A DNA stretch of 64,000 nucleotides from Aegilops tauschii subsp. strangulata (GCF_002575655.3 NC_053041.3:374401054-374465053), one strand, 5' to 3'; positions 49,288 to 60,417 are shown, counted from the first letter of the stretch. The notes: generated by a model from the letters alone, not told the origin. A program made the numbers and translations.

Positions 49288-49680
49288 GTCACTTGGGGGC
49301 TTCCTGTTCAAACATGGGTCGTATTCGAACCAAAGAGAACATAGTTGTCGGTACCCACTTGATTGGCAAAGTGCCGAGCTCGTTGGGACGTTAACTTTGA
49401 TCATATTTGAATCACAGTTTAACCCCTCTAAGAACCGACGTGGATCGTATTCGAATCAGCGTCGTTAAACAATTTTAAGAATCACTTGGGGGCTTCCTGT
49501 TCAAACATGGGTCGTATTCGAACCCAAGAGAACATAGCTGTCGGTACCCTCTTGATTGGCACCGCCACACCCATTGGGGGCTATATGATCGTATCCGAAT
49601 CTTGGCTTAACCACTCTTGGGCCGGGTCTCTGGCCGTATCCGAACTGGAAGCCCCTAAGTTCTGATTTATCACAAGTTTA
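49288..49680. repeat. Internal direct repeats and GATCGTATxCGAATC motif series
   Basis: An ~85 bp block, CACTTGGGGGCTTCCTGTTC...AGAGAACATAG...TTGATTGGCA, occurs at 49290 and 49483 with few differences. A motif close to GATCGTATCCGAATC appears at about 49254, 49397, 49443, 49588 and 49630. The DNA between integrase stop and 50185 is otherwise non-coding. Confidence 0.75.
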
Positions 49681-50185
49681 CTCTGATTATGACAAAGTGT
49701 GCATGGCCGGGTTTCACCTGCCGGTTTAATTTTGAGTTTATCTTGTTAATTGAGCATCATGGATGTCATCAAGGCAAGTCAATTAGAGTTAAGATACCAA
49801 CCGTGCTACCCGGGTTATTTAATCCGGAAGTATGCTTACAGACCGTTAAGTGTGTTATTACGGCTATGTTCAGAGTATAACTAAGGACCAGCCTTTTTGA
49901 TTCATATTCCGGGTTATCCATCTCAGACACCTGGTTCTCAGGGTGGTAAGCCGCCTTGAGACTTGTGATTTGCCTTTCTATGCAGATACTTAAAGGCACC
50001 TTTTAAGGTTGAGAAGGACAAAGGGATAACTATGACCCGGAGGAACATTAAAAAGATAATTTCAAGGGATTTCAGCATTCATTACGTGCACGATGGCACG
50101 GCAGAGATAAATTGTCGCACCTAGTCTATTACAGAATTCCTCAAGTCTCAAGGTTGGAGTGTTTATTGGTGAACCGCCAGCCGCT

Positions 50186-53100
50186 TTATGATGCCTGCTG
50201 GGTTGAAGTCCCCGGCTCGTCTTCTGCTCCGGTTGATCCCAAGACCTCGAAGGTTGACGATTTCCAGTCGATGCCGCAGAGAGCTTCGAACTGGGCTTCT
50301 TCGTCGATTAACCCGGCCGGGTTAATCTCCGGGGCGAAGGTGTGCTGGCGAGCCGGAGGAATCAGATTGAGAGCTTCATAGCGAGGGGTTGGAATCCTCT
50401 GATTCTCCGTGTTATATCCCGGCTGATACTTGGTTAAGTCGGTGTCGTTCCCGATGATGGTGGCCACCGGGCGTACAGCCCTCACACACGCCGCGAAATC
50501 CTTCTGGTCGAACACTGAGCCGTCTTCCTTCAGGCTGGGGTAACCCAGGGCGATGTCTGCCGGGTCTAGCTCCGGCAAGAATGCTTTGGCCCGGCTCAGC
50601 GCGGCGATTGCTCCGGCTCTCGCGGATGCTCGTCGTAGCTCCTGGATCCGCTGCGGCAGAACTGCGAGCCGGCGCAGGACTTCGGCCAGATGAGTTGGCA
50701 CCTCATTGGATAGGGCCACCACAGCTAAGGCCCGCTGTGACCCGGTGTAGAGCTGTTCCACCAGGGTGTACACGGCCTTTAGCTTGGTGACCACGCTCTG
50801 GTTCAGGTTGGCGCTTCTGGAACCTGTTTAACAACATCAGATGACCCGGTGACAAGGATGAATCAGGAAATGTAAACATTCTAACATGGATGAAAACCGG
50901 TGAGGCGACTTACCGAAGATGGCGGCTACCATTTGGGACACTTGGCGCTTTAGGCTGGAGAGCTCGGCGGTTTTTTCAGAGAGCGCCTTCTCCGCCTGTT
51001 CCGCCCGGGTTACCAATGCGGCTTTCTCCTCAGCCCAGGCCTTCCGCTCAGCATCAAATTCGGTCTTCAGCTTCTCTTGAGCGACGATGCTAGAGACAAA
51101 CTTGGCGTTTGCCTTCCGGGTCTCCATCTCTTGAGCCTTTAGCCGGCTCTTGAGATCCGCAAGATCCGACTCTAATTTCTTGCCAACAGCCTGCATATAT
51201 TTCCGGGTTATTAACAGTCATTCTATAAGTCCCAAGCGCTTTCCAAGCAAAGACACTTGGCACTTGGGGGCTAATGCGTATTGAACGTATCTATCTACGT
51301 ACTGCCGGCTTAATTGAGTAAGCCGGGGCCTAAGTCTACAACATATTCAAGTATAAGTTGTCGACTTGGGGGCTAGCATGACAAGGGTCACTATGCAGAA
51401 AGTAAGAAGACAGCAGAAGGATACCTGAGATTTTTGTTGGATCTGGTTGACCATGGCGATCTCGGCGTCCCGGCTCTTGTGAACTTGGTTGATGTAGCCA
51501 GAGACGAGCTCTCCAACGCTCAAGTCGGTGTAGCTGGAGAGGTCCAGATTCACCCGGTGGGGCTGCAGCAACTCCCCCTTCGCGGAGCATTTGGCTAGCA
51601 CGGTCGGCCGCCCCGGCTCAACATACTCCGTCCGGGTAATTACCACGTCCGGGTCGTCAGTTGGTGGGGCTGAGCCGGAGGCCTCCGGGTTAACCGACGC
51701 TTCGGTCGTTGTCTTGGTAGTTGGGGCAGGGGCTTCAGGCGCCGTGTCCATGGGGATGGTGGCTTCAGGGGCGGAGGCAGCTGGCGGCTCTTGAGCCGTC
51801 GCCTCCGGCTCAGGCAAGTCCGGCAATCCGGCTGACCTGGTCTTCTTTGCTCTTTTGGTGAGCTTTGCCTGGGCACTGAAAAGGCAGAAGTGTCAGGCAC
51901 ACAAGGAATAAGTACAGACAGATAATGTAAGGAGATTGTTATTACCCGGGTGCAGTCTTGAAAGCCGGCAGACTTGACTGCATGGAGTCACCCGAAGAGG
52001 GGGAGGTCTCCTGATAATTGGAGTCAGAAGAGTTGAGTGGCTGACGGATGACACCCGCCAACGGATGAAAAGGGTACAGGTGAGAAAAAACCTCAGTGCG
52101 ACGCTTCCTTGTTGCGTCGGGTAACCCGGCGGAGAGGTCGGTGTCCTTGCGGGCCCGGGTGTGACGCCGGCTTTCGTGAACCTGCTGCTTCAAAAGAAAT
52201 TGAGGGTCTTGATGAGCTAATGAATGAGAAAAGCTTACTTTCCGGGTTACTCTTCGGACTTTCAGCTGTGGCAAAGGCTCCGAGTCGGAGGAAAGTGATG
52301 TTACCTCTTCAACCACCGGATTACTGGCGCCGGTGTCATCCTGTCAGTAAGCAAAATGTTGATAAGGCGGATAGCAACAAACAACAAATATGGCAAGAGT
52401 TTAAAGGTTTAAGGGTTACCTCTGACTCGGAGCTGTCGCTTAATTGCAGTAGCTCCGAAGCAGTGGGTCTGCTTCCCTTTTTGCGAGGGGCAGCTTTCTT
52501 GGCGGCTTTCTTCGCCTTCCTGGCCTTCTTGGCCGCCTCATGGTCATACTTGACCCGCCAGAATTTATCATCAGCCTGAGAAATACAATAATGAATTCTT
52601 AAAATGGTTCAGAGCAAGGTGACATGCAAAAGAAGTTGAAAGGTTAAAGTCAGCGGCTTACCGCTGGGGCTGGATTGGTCTTGCAGAACGGGGCTAGCCC
52701 GGTTCTTCCACAGTCTGCCAGGCTCTCATTTAACAGAGCCTTGGTCTCTTCTTCAGCAACGTCTTCTGGAAGATCATTGCGACTGTGCCTCTGCGGGTCA
52801 TCCTTTCGCCCGGTGTACTCACACATTAAGCCGGGGCGGCGGCTCAATGGGATCACCCGCCATGAGATCCAGACCCGGACCAGTTCTATTCCGTTCAGAC
52901 CGTTGCCTAGCAGGGCCTTGATCTTATTGATCATTGGAAGTAGAGGCTGGCGTTCCGCGGCAGTCATTTTGTCGGATAGCGGATGAGTCGGCTCTAGGCG
53001 TGTTGGGCGAAAGCCGGGCAGCGGGTTCTCGTCAGCCGGGGACGTGTCTTGGCAGTAGAACCAAGTCATATTCCAGTCCTTGGGGTGGCTTGGCGGCTCT

Positions 53101-53555
53101 GCGTAAGGGAATAGACAGTCCCTACGCCGTTGGATGGAGATGCCGCCTAATTCCAGACTTGGCCCGTTCGCACACTCGTTTTGGCGGTTTAAGTAGAACA
53201 GTTCTCTGAACAGCAGCAAACTGGGCTCCTCTCCAAGGTATACTTCGCAAAAGACTTGGAAGTTGCAGATGTTGGATACGGAGTTGGGTCCTATATCCTG
53301 AGGCCGAAGGTCAAAGAAGTTGAGCACGTCCCGGAAGAATTTTGAGCCGGGCGGTGCGAAGCCCCGGCTCATATGGTCCGCAAAGATAACTACCTCCCCG
53401 TCCCTCGGCTGTGGTCTTTCTTCGGATGGATCAGGGGCATGGTAGGACATCACTTCCTTCTTGGGCAGATATCCGGACTTAACGAAGTTGGCCAGGGTGT
53501 CGTCCATAACGTTGGATCTCATCCAGTTGCAAGTGATGGGAGCCTTGGGAGGCAT
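50186..53555 (-). CDS. Antisense gene of the Tat element, six exons, intact
   Basis: Minus-strand exons: 53555-52662, 52575-52420, 52340-51946, 51875-51425, 51190-50914 and 50823-50186. All five introns are GT-AG (86, 79, 70, 234 and 90 bp) and every phase agrees, giving 2,811 nt or 936 codons plus TAA. An optional in-frame 57 bp GT-AG intron lies in exon 3. Residues ~1-298 resemble the 'putative gypsy type transposon' domain (PF04195-like: FVKSGYLPKKEV, FFRDVLNFFDLRPQDIGPNS, LFRELFYLN). Residues 299-350 are Lys/Ala-rich and basic, like a nuclear localisation signal. Residues 480-600 are Pro/Ala/Thr-rich. Residues 633-724 form a coiled coil (LADLKSRLKAQEME, KALSEKTAELSSLKRQV). Antisense ORFs at this place are known in some Tat-lineage elements; their role is unresolved. 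Splicing is inferred, not observed. Confidence 0.82.
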
Positions 53556-54345
53556 GGTGAAGGTTGGAGGTCTATGGTAAAGAGAAAAGTGTCCGGGTTA
53601 ATTGTAAGCCGGAGATTATCATTCAAACTACAATGGCGGCTTATGAAGGGGACTCATGATATCTATTCAGATACGGTGGGTTATCTAAGCAGTAGGGGCA
53701 TTCAGAATAAGTTGGTCGTCTACGGCTTACCGCAGTTAAGCCGGAGGATTCTATAGCGCATGGTTCTCTTTAAACTGGAAAGTTCTACGGCGTGTGTTTT
53801 CTTTAAGTCGGAAATATAAGCCGCCAAGATTCAAGGGCTGCAGTTTTTACTAAGTGTGGTAAAACAGTTTTCACATATTGCAGTAACTTTTTCGGATCAA
53901 AATGGTCGGGCGAAATGAAAATTTTCTAGACCTAAAAAGCAGAGGCAGGAGAAGTTCTTGAGGTGGAACATGGTTCTTATGCAGTAAAAAGAGAGTTTTT
54001 TGCAGGTGAAATGGATCTCAAACATCTACCGCAGTGGTTCTACGAAGAGTTAAGATCAACAGGGGCAGTGACTACCGGAGCTACCGAAACTTGTGGCTAT
54101 GGTGACGAACATGAAGAACACAGACGAACTCTACCACAGATATGTTCTAGTAAGGCAGAGGAGACTCACCGGAGTTGGGGAAGAGCGGAAGTCGCCACCG
54201 TTATCTGGTCCGAGTCAGGGTGATGCAGCGGCCGGGTTGATGAAGGTCAAGGGCGCGACGGCGGCGGCAGTGGCAGAGCTCGGGCAGAAGAGCGACGGCG
54301 CGAGGAGGAAGAAGGAGAGCATGAGAAGAAAGCGCTGGGCCGGCC

Positions 54346-54353
54346 TATTTATA
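54346..54353 (-). promoter_or_regulatory. TATA box for the antisense gene
   Basis: On the minus strand TATAAATA lies in TGCCTTATAAATAGGCC. About 790 bp separate it from the antisense ATG; the leader holds short upstream ORFs, for example one starting near 54322. It gives the antisense gene a promoter separate from the LTR. Confidence 0.6.
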
Positions 54354-54627
54354 AGGCAGAGTCATAAGTGGGCGCGAGATTCAAGGAGACCACGGCGTGG
54401 TTATCTCCCCCTCACGGCGCCTCGATTTTCGGAATGACAGTAAAAGCAAAGATCCATTGCGGATCTGGCGGAGTAAAAAACGGACTTAATGGAGGATGAC
54501 GTCACGGCGGATTATCCGAAGTCCAGAGGATGACGTCACTCCGGGTTATGGACTTCACATGAATGGTAAGCCAGAGATTTTCTCTGTCGGCAGAGTTGAA
54601 GATTGACACGAGCCGGCTCAAGTCAAT

Positions 54628-54638
54628 CTGGGGCCTAA
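54628..54638 (+). other. Polypurine tract region of the Tat element
   Basis: CTGGGGCCTAA directly precedes the 3' LTR. Similar CTTGGGGGCTA motifs occur inside the element (49291, 49484, 51262, 51363). Confidence 0.55.
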
Positions 54639-55153
54639 TGTTGAGGATATAGACCTTGGAGTCACCCGCCAGGAGGGCCGGGTTACTCTAAGGGTCATTG
54701 CCAGAAGCCCGGAGTTAAGTTCTAAGATGATGGGCCAGAGATGGGCTGAGACCCGGATATGGCTTAAAGCCCGTAGTTACTATCATTGTTATAGTAGACT
54801 TGAAGTGTAAGGCAAGTATTGTTTAGAGTCCGAGCCGGACGCTCTTATGAGCCGGCCGGGTCTCTAAGGGCTGCTGGGCGTCAGCCTCCCTATATAAAGG
54901 GAGGACCTGGCAGCGGTTTGAGGGCGACAACAATCTCACGAGAGCCGGGCATAGCTGTTTGGCTCCCTGGCGATCGTAACCCTAATCAATAATACCTCAA
55001 ACTGGACGTAGGCTTTTACCTTGACCGTAAGGGGCCGAACCAGTATAAATCCTCGTGTTCCTTGTCCCGCATAACCTCTTCAAGCTTCCTAGTAGCGATG
55101 GCTCCACGACTAAGTCCTAGCACGAGGACATCTGCCGTGACAATTCCACGACA
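54639..55153 (+). repeat. Tat 3' LTR (515 bp)
   Basis: Same length as the 5' LTR, three transitions apart. Followed by GGTTC. Confidence 0.97.
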
Positions 55154-55608
55154 GGTTCAGTTAACAGCCATCGATCGATCGCTCGGGTTCAGTAACGCGT
55201 AGCCTGCAGTGCAATCGCTCGGGTTCAGTTAGAGCCCAACGCCTCGCTCGGGTTCAGTTAGAGCCAACGCCTCTCACACACGCGCGTACGTGTACGAGAG
55301 AAACGCGCATCGCTCGGCCCCCGACCTCCCACCGTAACCAGGAACTCCCCGAAATTTTCCTCGCCCTCGCTTCTACCACGGTTTTTCCGTCATGGACGGC
55401 CCAAAGAATATCATGCAGCTGTGTCTCCGGCCCGCCCAGGACGAAAAGCCCATTTTTGTCATGATTTTTTGTCATAGAAGTAGGAGCCCACCACATCTAT
55501 GAGGATACCGGGTTTTGTCACAATTATCGTCATAGAAGTGTCATATGTATGACAGAAAAAAATTTCGTTCAGCCCAAAATGTCACGGATGTGTCTTTTTT
55601 TTGTAGTG
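55154..55608. mobile_element. CACTA transposon 3' terminus (Caspar-like)
   Basis: The reverse complement of the end begins CACTACAAAAAAAAGACACA, a CACTA terminus. Inside are GTCATAGAAGT motifs at 55471 and 55529 and CGCTCGGGTTCAGTTAGAGC repeats (55180-55270). The last CACTA base is 55608; TGT at 55609-55611 would be the three-base target duplication. The left part of the same element is 35617-42149. Confidence 0.85.
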
Positions 55609-56123
55609 TGTAGAGCCCCAACTCATTATTACGTGAGAGTGTCACGAGCGGAGACCTTCATTGGCATGGGGCCTTGCTTCATGGGTAGAACTTCCGGAGG
55701 TGCTGGATGTTCCAGGCGTTCTAGATGGGGATCCTGTCCTGTGTCTCCAGGCGCGCGGCGCCAGGCCTGGAGACACATACGATCCTGAACGGGCCCTCCC
55801 ACATGGGCGAGAGCTTGTGCAGCCCTTCCCTGGAGAGTACCCGCCTCAGGACGAGATCGCCCACTTCGAGCGTCCTGGAGCGGATGCTGCGGCAGTGATA
55901 CCGCCGCAGCGCCTGCTGGTACCTTGCCGCTCGGAGCGAGGCTTGGCAGCGGTGTTCCTCCCCCAGCACAAGGTCCATCCCCCGCGAGGCGTCCTGGCGT
56001 GCCTCGTCAAACGCCAAGACCCGCGCGGAGCGATGCCTGGCCTCGTGAGGGAGAACCGCTTCTGCTCTATAGACGAGGAAGAATGGAGTCTCGCTCGTTG
56101 GCTTGGTCGCGGTGGTGCGTATG
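55609..56123 (-). pseudogene. Integrase C-terminus of an older gypsy element
   Basis: Minus strand from 56118: TTATKPTSETPFFLVYRAEA, SARVLAFDEARQDASRG, RRYHCRSIRSRTLEVGDLVL, KLSPMWEGPFRIV, then a TAG at 55723-55721, and NAWNIQHLRKFYP with TGA at 55681-55679. It is the end of a gypsy integrase (core end plus GPY/F-like block), of the branch ending in an LRKFYP motif. It is cut by the CACTA on one side and the Athila element on the other. Confidence 0.88.
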
Positions 56124-57514
56124 TGATACGTCTCCGTCGTATCTACTTTTCCAAACACTTTTGCCATTGTTTTGGACTCTAACTTGCATGATTTGAATGG
56201 AACTAACCCGGACTAACGCTGTTTTCAGCAGAATTGCCATGGTGTTATTTATGTGCAGAAACAAAAGTTCTCAGAATGACCTGAAACTCCACGGAACTTA
56301 CTTTTGGAAAATATTAAACATATTGGCGAAAGAATCAAGGCCAGGGGGCCCACCACCTGTCCACGAGGGTGGGGGGCGCGCCTGCCCCCTGCCTTGTGGG
56401 CCCCCTGTTGCTCCACCGACCTCAACTCCAACTCCATATATTCGTGTTCGGGGAGAAAAAAATCAGGGAGAAGGATTCATCACGTTTTACGACACGGAGC
56501 CGCCGCCAAGCCCTAAAGTCTCTCAGGAGGGCTGATCTGGAGTCCGTTCGGGGCTCCGGAGAGGGGAATCCGTCGCCATCATCATCATCAACCATCCTCC
56601 ATCACCAATTTCATGATGCTCACCGCCGTGCGTGAGTAATTCCATCGTAGGCTTGCTGGACGGTGATGGGTTGGATGAGATTTATCATGTAATCGAGTTA
56701 GTTTTGTTAGGGTTTGATCCCTAGTATCCACTATGTTCTGAGATTGATGTTGCTATGACTTTGCTATGCTTAATGCTTGTCACTAGGGCCCGAGTGCCAT
56801 GATTTCAGATCTGAACCTATTATGTTTTCATGAATATATGCGAGTTCTTGATCCTATCTTGCAAGTCTATAGTCACCTACTATGTGTTATGATCCGGCAA
56901 CCCCGAAGTGACAATAATCGGGACCACTCCCGATGATGACCATAGTTTGAGGAGTTCATGTATTCACTATGTGTTAATGCTTTGGTCCGGTACTCTATTA
57001 AAAGGATGCCTTAATATCCCTTAGTTTCCGCTAGGACCCCGCTGCCACAGGAGGGTAGGACAAAAGATGTCATGCAAGTTCTTTTCCATAAGCACGTATG
57101 ACTATATTCGGAATACATGCCTACATTACATTGATGAATTGGAGCTAGTTCTGTGTCACCCTATGTTATGACTGTTACATGATGAACCGCATCGGGCATA
57201 ATTCTCCATCACCGATCCAATGCCTACGAGCTTTTCACATATTGTCCTTCGCTTATTTACTTTTCCGTTGCGAGTGTTACAATCACTACAAAACCCAAAA
57301 ATATTACTTTTGTTACCGTTACCGTTACTTCCATATTACTTTGCTACTAAATACTTTGCTGCAGATATTAAGTTATCCCGGTGTGGTTGAATTGACAACT
57401 CAACTGCTAATACTTGAGAATATTCTTTGGCTCCCCTTGTGTCAAATCAATAAATTTGGGTTGAATACCCTACCCTCGAAAACTGTTGCGATCCCCTATA
57501 CTTGTGGGTTATCA
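56124..57514 (+). repeat. Athila-type 5' LTR (1,391 bp)
   Basis: Starts TGATACG and ends CTTGTGGGTTATCA, the last bases before the primer site. It has a GC-rich promoter block (56340-56410) with CATATATTCG near 56435 as TATA-like element and a long T-rich U5-like part. It cannot be checked against a 3' LTR here. Confidence 0.85.
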
Positions 57515-57525
57515 AGGCTATTTTC

Positions 57526-57543
57526 TGGCACCGTTGCCGGGGA
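57526..57543 (+). other. Primer-binding site, tRNA-Asp type
   Basis: TGGCACCGTTGCCGGGGA, one base different from the common TGGCGCCGTTGCCGGGGA site complementary to the tRNA-Asp 3' end, 11 bp after the LTR. Confidence 0.88.
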
Positions 57544-57592
57544 GCATAGCTCTATTCTTTGAGTCACTTGGGATTTATATCTGCTAGTCACT

Positions 57593-59257
57593 ATGAGGAA
57601 CTTGAAAGACGAGAAAACAAAAACTTATCCCTCAACTACGAGGGGAGGTAAGGAACTGCCATCTAGCTCTGCACTTGATTCACCTTCTGTTTTGAGTGAG
57701 CTTGTGACACCTAAACCTGCTTCTGCTATTAATTCTGATATGTCGCATGTTATTGATGATGCCACTTCTACTATGCATGATACTTATGATGAAACTACTT
57801 CTGTGCTTGATACTACTGTGCCACTTGGTGAATTTCTTGATGAACAACTTGCTAGGGCTAGAGAGAATGAAATTATTGAAACTGGTAATATTGAAGATAG
57901 TGATGATGAAGACTCTCCCCCTAATAAATATGAATTGCCTGTTGTGCCCGAGGGCTATGTTATGGATGAAGAAACTAAAAGAGACTTTCTTTCTTGCAAT
58001 GATAGAAGTGATCTTAAGAAATTATTAGCTAAGCTGAAACAAAAAACTCTGAATGCTAGAATGAAATATGATCCTGCTTATGCTACTTCACCTATCTTTG
58101 TTACTGATAAGGATTATGAATTCTCTGTTGATCCTGATATAATTACTTTGGTTGAATCTGATCCTTTTTATGGCTATGAATCTGAAACTATTGTGGCACA
58201 TCTTACTAAATTAAATGATATAGCCACCCTGTTCACTAATGATGAGAGAACTCGCTACTTTTATATCCTTAAAATATTTCCGTTCTCATTAAAGGGTGAT
58301 GCTAAGATATGGTTTAATTCTCTTGATCCTGGTTGTGTGTGTAGTCCCCAGGATATGATTTATTACTTCTCTGCTAAATATTTCCCTGCTCATAAGAAAC
58401 AAGCTGCCTTAAGGGATATATATAATTTTGTGCAAATTGAAGAAGAGAGTCTCCCACAAGCTTGGGGGAGGCTTCTCCAGTTACTTAATGCTTTGCCTGA
58501 TCATCCTCTTAATAAAAGTGAAATACTTGATATCTTTTATAATGGACTAACCGATGCTTCCAGAGATTACCTGGATAGTTGTGCTGGTTCTGTTTTCAGG
58601 GAAAGAACACCAGATGAAGCTGAAATTCTATCGAATAATATGTTGACAAATGAAAATAACTGGACACTTCCTCAGCCAGCTCCTGAGCCTATTCCTAGAC
58701 CAACTCCGAAGAAGAGGGGTGTTCTATTTCTCAGTCCTGAAGATATGCAAGAGGCAAAGAAATCTATGAAAGAAAAGGGTATAAAAGCTGAAGATGTTAA
58801 GAATTTACCTCCTATTGAAGAGATACATGGTCTTAATTTACCGCCTGTTGAAGAAATTTATGATCTTAATTCATCACCAATTGAAGAAACACATGGTCTT
58901 GATAACCCGACACAGGTAGTAAAGGTAAATTCTCTTTATAGATATGATAAAGCTGAAATCCCTCCTACTAAGTTTGCTAGCCAATGTTTGGATGAGTTTG
59001 ATAACTTTATAGTTAGGCAAGAAGATTTGAATGCTTATTTTGGTAGACAATTAAAACAAAATGCATATATGATTGAACACTTGGGTGATTATATGTCTAG
59101 AGTTAAAGGTGAACTTAAACTCATTAGTAAACATGCTTCTATGGTTACCACTCAAGTAGAACAAGTACTTAAAGCTCAGAATAATTTGCTCAATGAAATG
59201 AACAATAAGAATAATGACTATGCTGTCAGAGTGGCTACTAGAACTGGTAAAAAATGA
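57593..59257 (+). CDS. gag: Athila-type Gag (554 aa)
   Basis: ATG 57593, 50 bp after the primer site, TGA 59255-59257. Residues 1-150 are acidic and Ser/Thr-rich. The capsid-type retrotransposon gag domain spans about residues 200-340 (HLTKLNDIATLFTNDERTRY, GDAKIWFNSLDPG, YFPAHKKQAALRDIYNFVQI). Three acidic repeats of the type LPPIEEIHGLN follow near residues 400-440. No CCHC zinc knuckle is visible. The frame is fully open. It overlaps the protease frame by ATGA. Confidence 0.88.
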   Translation: MRNLKDEKTKTYPSTTRGGKELPSSSALDSPSVLSELVTPKPASAINSDMSHVIDDATSTMHDTYDETTSVLDTTVPLGEFLDEQLARARENEIIETGNIEDSDDEDSPPNKYELPVVPEGYVMDEETKRDFLSCNDRSDLKKLLAKLKQKTLNARMKYDPAYATSPIFVTDKDYEFSVDPDIITLVESDPFYGYESETIVAHLTKLNDIATLFTNDERTRYFYILKIFPFSLKGDAKIWFNSLDPGCVCSPQDMIYYFSAKYFPAHKKQAALRDIYNFVQIEEESLPQAWGRLLQLLNALPDHPLNKSEILDIFYNGLTDASRDYLDSCAGSVFRERTPDEAEILSNNMLTNENNWTLPQPAPEPIPRPTPKKRGVLFLSPEDMQEAKKSMKEKGIKAEDVKNLPPIEEIHGLNLPPVEEIYDLNSSPIEETHGLDNPTQVVKVNSLYRYDKAEIPPTKFASQCLDEFDNFIVRQEDLNAYFGRQLKQNAYMIEHLGDYMSRVKGELKLISKHASMVTTQVEQVLKAQNNLLNEMNNKNNDYAVRVATRTGKK

Positions 59258-60417
59258 CTCAGGAACCTTTGTATCCTGAAGGCCAGCCTAAGAGAATTGA
59301 GCAAGATTCTCAGAGATATAATATAGATGCACCTAGTCCTTATAAAAAGAAGAAAAATAAAAATGATAGGACTTTGCATGCTTCTAGTGAACCTATTGCT
59401 GAACCACCTGAGAATCCCAATGATATTTCTATTTCTGATGCTGAAACACAATCTAGTAATGAACATGAACCTAGTGATAATGTTAATGAAGATGTTCATG
59501 TTGATGCTCAACCTAGAAATGATAATGATGTAGAAATTGAACCTGCTGTTGATCTTGATAACCCACAATCAAAGAATCAACGTTATGATAAGAGAGACTT
59601 TGTTGCTAGGAAACACGGTAAAGAAAGGGAACCATGGGTTCAGAAACCCATGCCTTTTCCTCCGAAACCATCCAAGAAAAAGGATGATGAGGATTTTGAG
59701 CGCTTTGCTGAAATGATTAGACCTATCTTTTTGCGTATGCGATTAACTGATATGCTCAAAATGAATCCTTATGGTAAGTATATGAAAGAAATTGTTACTA
59801 ATAAAAGGAAGATACCGGAAGCTGAAATTTCCACCATGCTTGCTAATTATACTTTTAAGGGTGGAATACCAAAGAAACTAGGCAATCCAGGAGTACCAAC
59901 TATACCATGCTCCATTAAAAGGAACTACGTTAAAACTGCTTTATGTGATCTTGGAGCCGGTGTTAGTGTTATGCCTCTCTCTTTATATCGTAGACTTGAT
60001 TTGAATAAGTTGACACCTACTAAAATATCTTTGCAAATGGCCGATAAATCAACTCCTATACCTGTCAGTATTTGTGAGGATGTGCCTGTTGTGGTTGCAA
60101 ACGTTACTATTTTAATGGACTTTGTTATTCTTGATATTCCCGAGGATGATAGTATGTCTATTATTCTTGGAAGACCCTTTTGGAATACTGCAGGGGCTGT
60201 TATTGATTGCAACAAAGGCAATGTCACTTTTCATGTTAATGGTAATGAGCATACGGTACACTTTCCGAGGAAACAACCTCAAGTCCACAGTATCAATTCT
60301 ATTGGAAAAATTCCATCGATTATTTTTGGAGGTTTTGAATTTCCTCTTCCTACTGTCAAAAAGAGATATGATATTCTTATTATTGGGGACGTGCATATCC
60401 CCGTTGAGGTAACATAG
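59254..60417 (+). CDS. Athila-type protease ORF (387 aa)
   Basis: It opens in the -1 frame relative to gag at ATG 59254, within the gag stop. The N-terminal third is Asn/Asp/Glu-rich; a conserved block (FVARKHGKEREPWVQKPMPF, FAEMIRPIFLRMRLTDMLKM) is followed by a retropepsin-like domain (ALCDLGAGVSVMPLSLYRRL, Asp codon 59947; IILGRPFWNTAGAVIDC). Catalytic Asp is present in DLGAG. It ends at TAG 60415-60417 without any RT. It may be made by frameshift or reinitiation at the ATGA. Confidence 0.85.
   Translation: MTQEPLYPEGQPKRIEQDSQRYNIDAPSPYKKKKNKNDRTLHASSEPIAEPPENPNDISISDAETQSSNEHEPSDNVNEDVHVDAQPRNDNDVEIEPAVDLDNPQSKNQRYDKRDFVARKHGKEREPWVQKPMPFPPKPSKKKDDEDFERFAEMIRPIFLRMRLTDMLKMNPYGKYMKEIVTNKRKIPEAEISTMLANYTFKGGIPKKLGNPGVPTIPCSIKRNYVKTALCDLGAGVSVMPLSLYRRLDLNKLTPTKISLQMADKSTPIPVSICEDVPVVVANVTILMDFVILDIPEDDSMSIILGRPFWNTAGAVIDCNKGNVTFHVNGNEHTVHFPRKQPQVHSINSIGKIPSIIFGGFEFPLPTVKKRYDILIIGDVHIPVEVT

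Larger units (their letters stand above)
42150..55153 (+). mobile_element. Complete Tat-lineage Ty3/gypsy retrotransposon
   Basis: A 13.0 kb element with two 515 bp LTRs (TGTTGAGG...CACGACA) that differ at only three sites. The order is gag, zinc/protease region, RT, RNase H, a second RNase H, integrase, a long spacer, and an antisense gene before the 3' LTR. A second (archaeal-type) RNase H after the first, and extra genes between integrase and LTR, are hallmarks of the Tat branch. Sense coding is broken in several places, so this copy needs help in trans. It sits inside CACTA subterminal DNA. Confidence 0.95.

Noticed and set aside
52109..52579. Plus-strand ORF of 156 aa opposite the antisense gene
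   Set aside because: Shadow of exons 2 and 3; no domain, and the minus strand has the consistent splice model.
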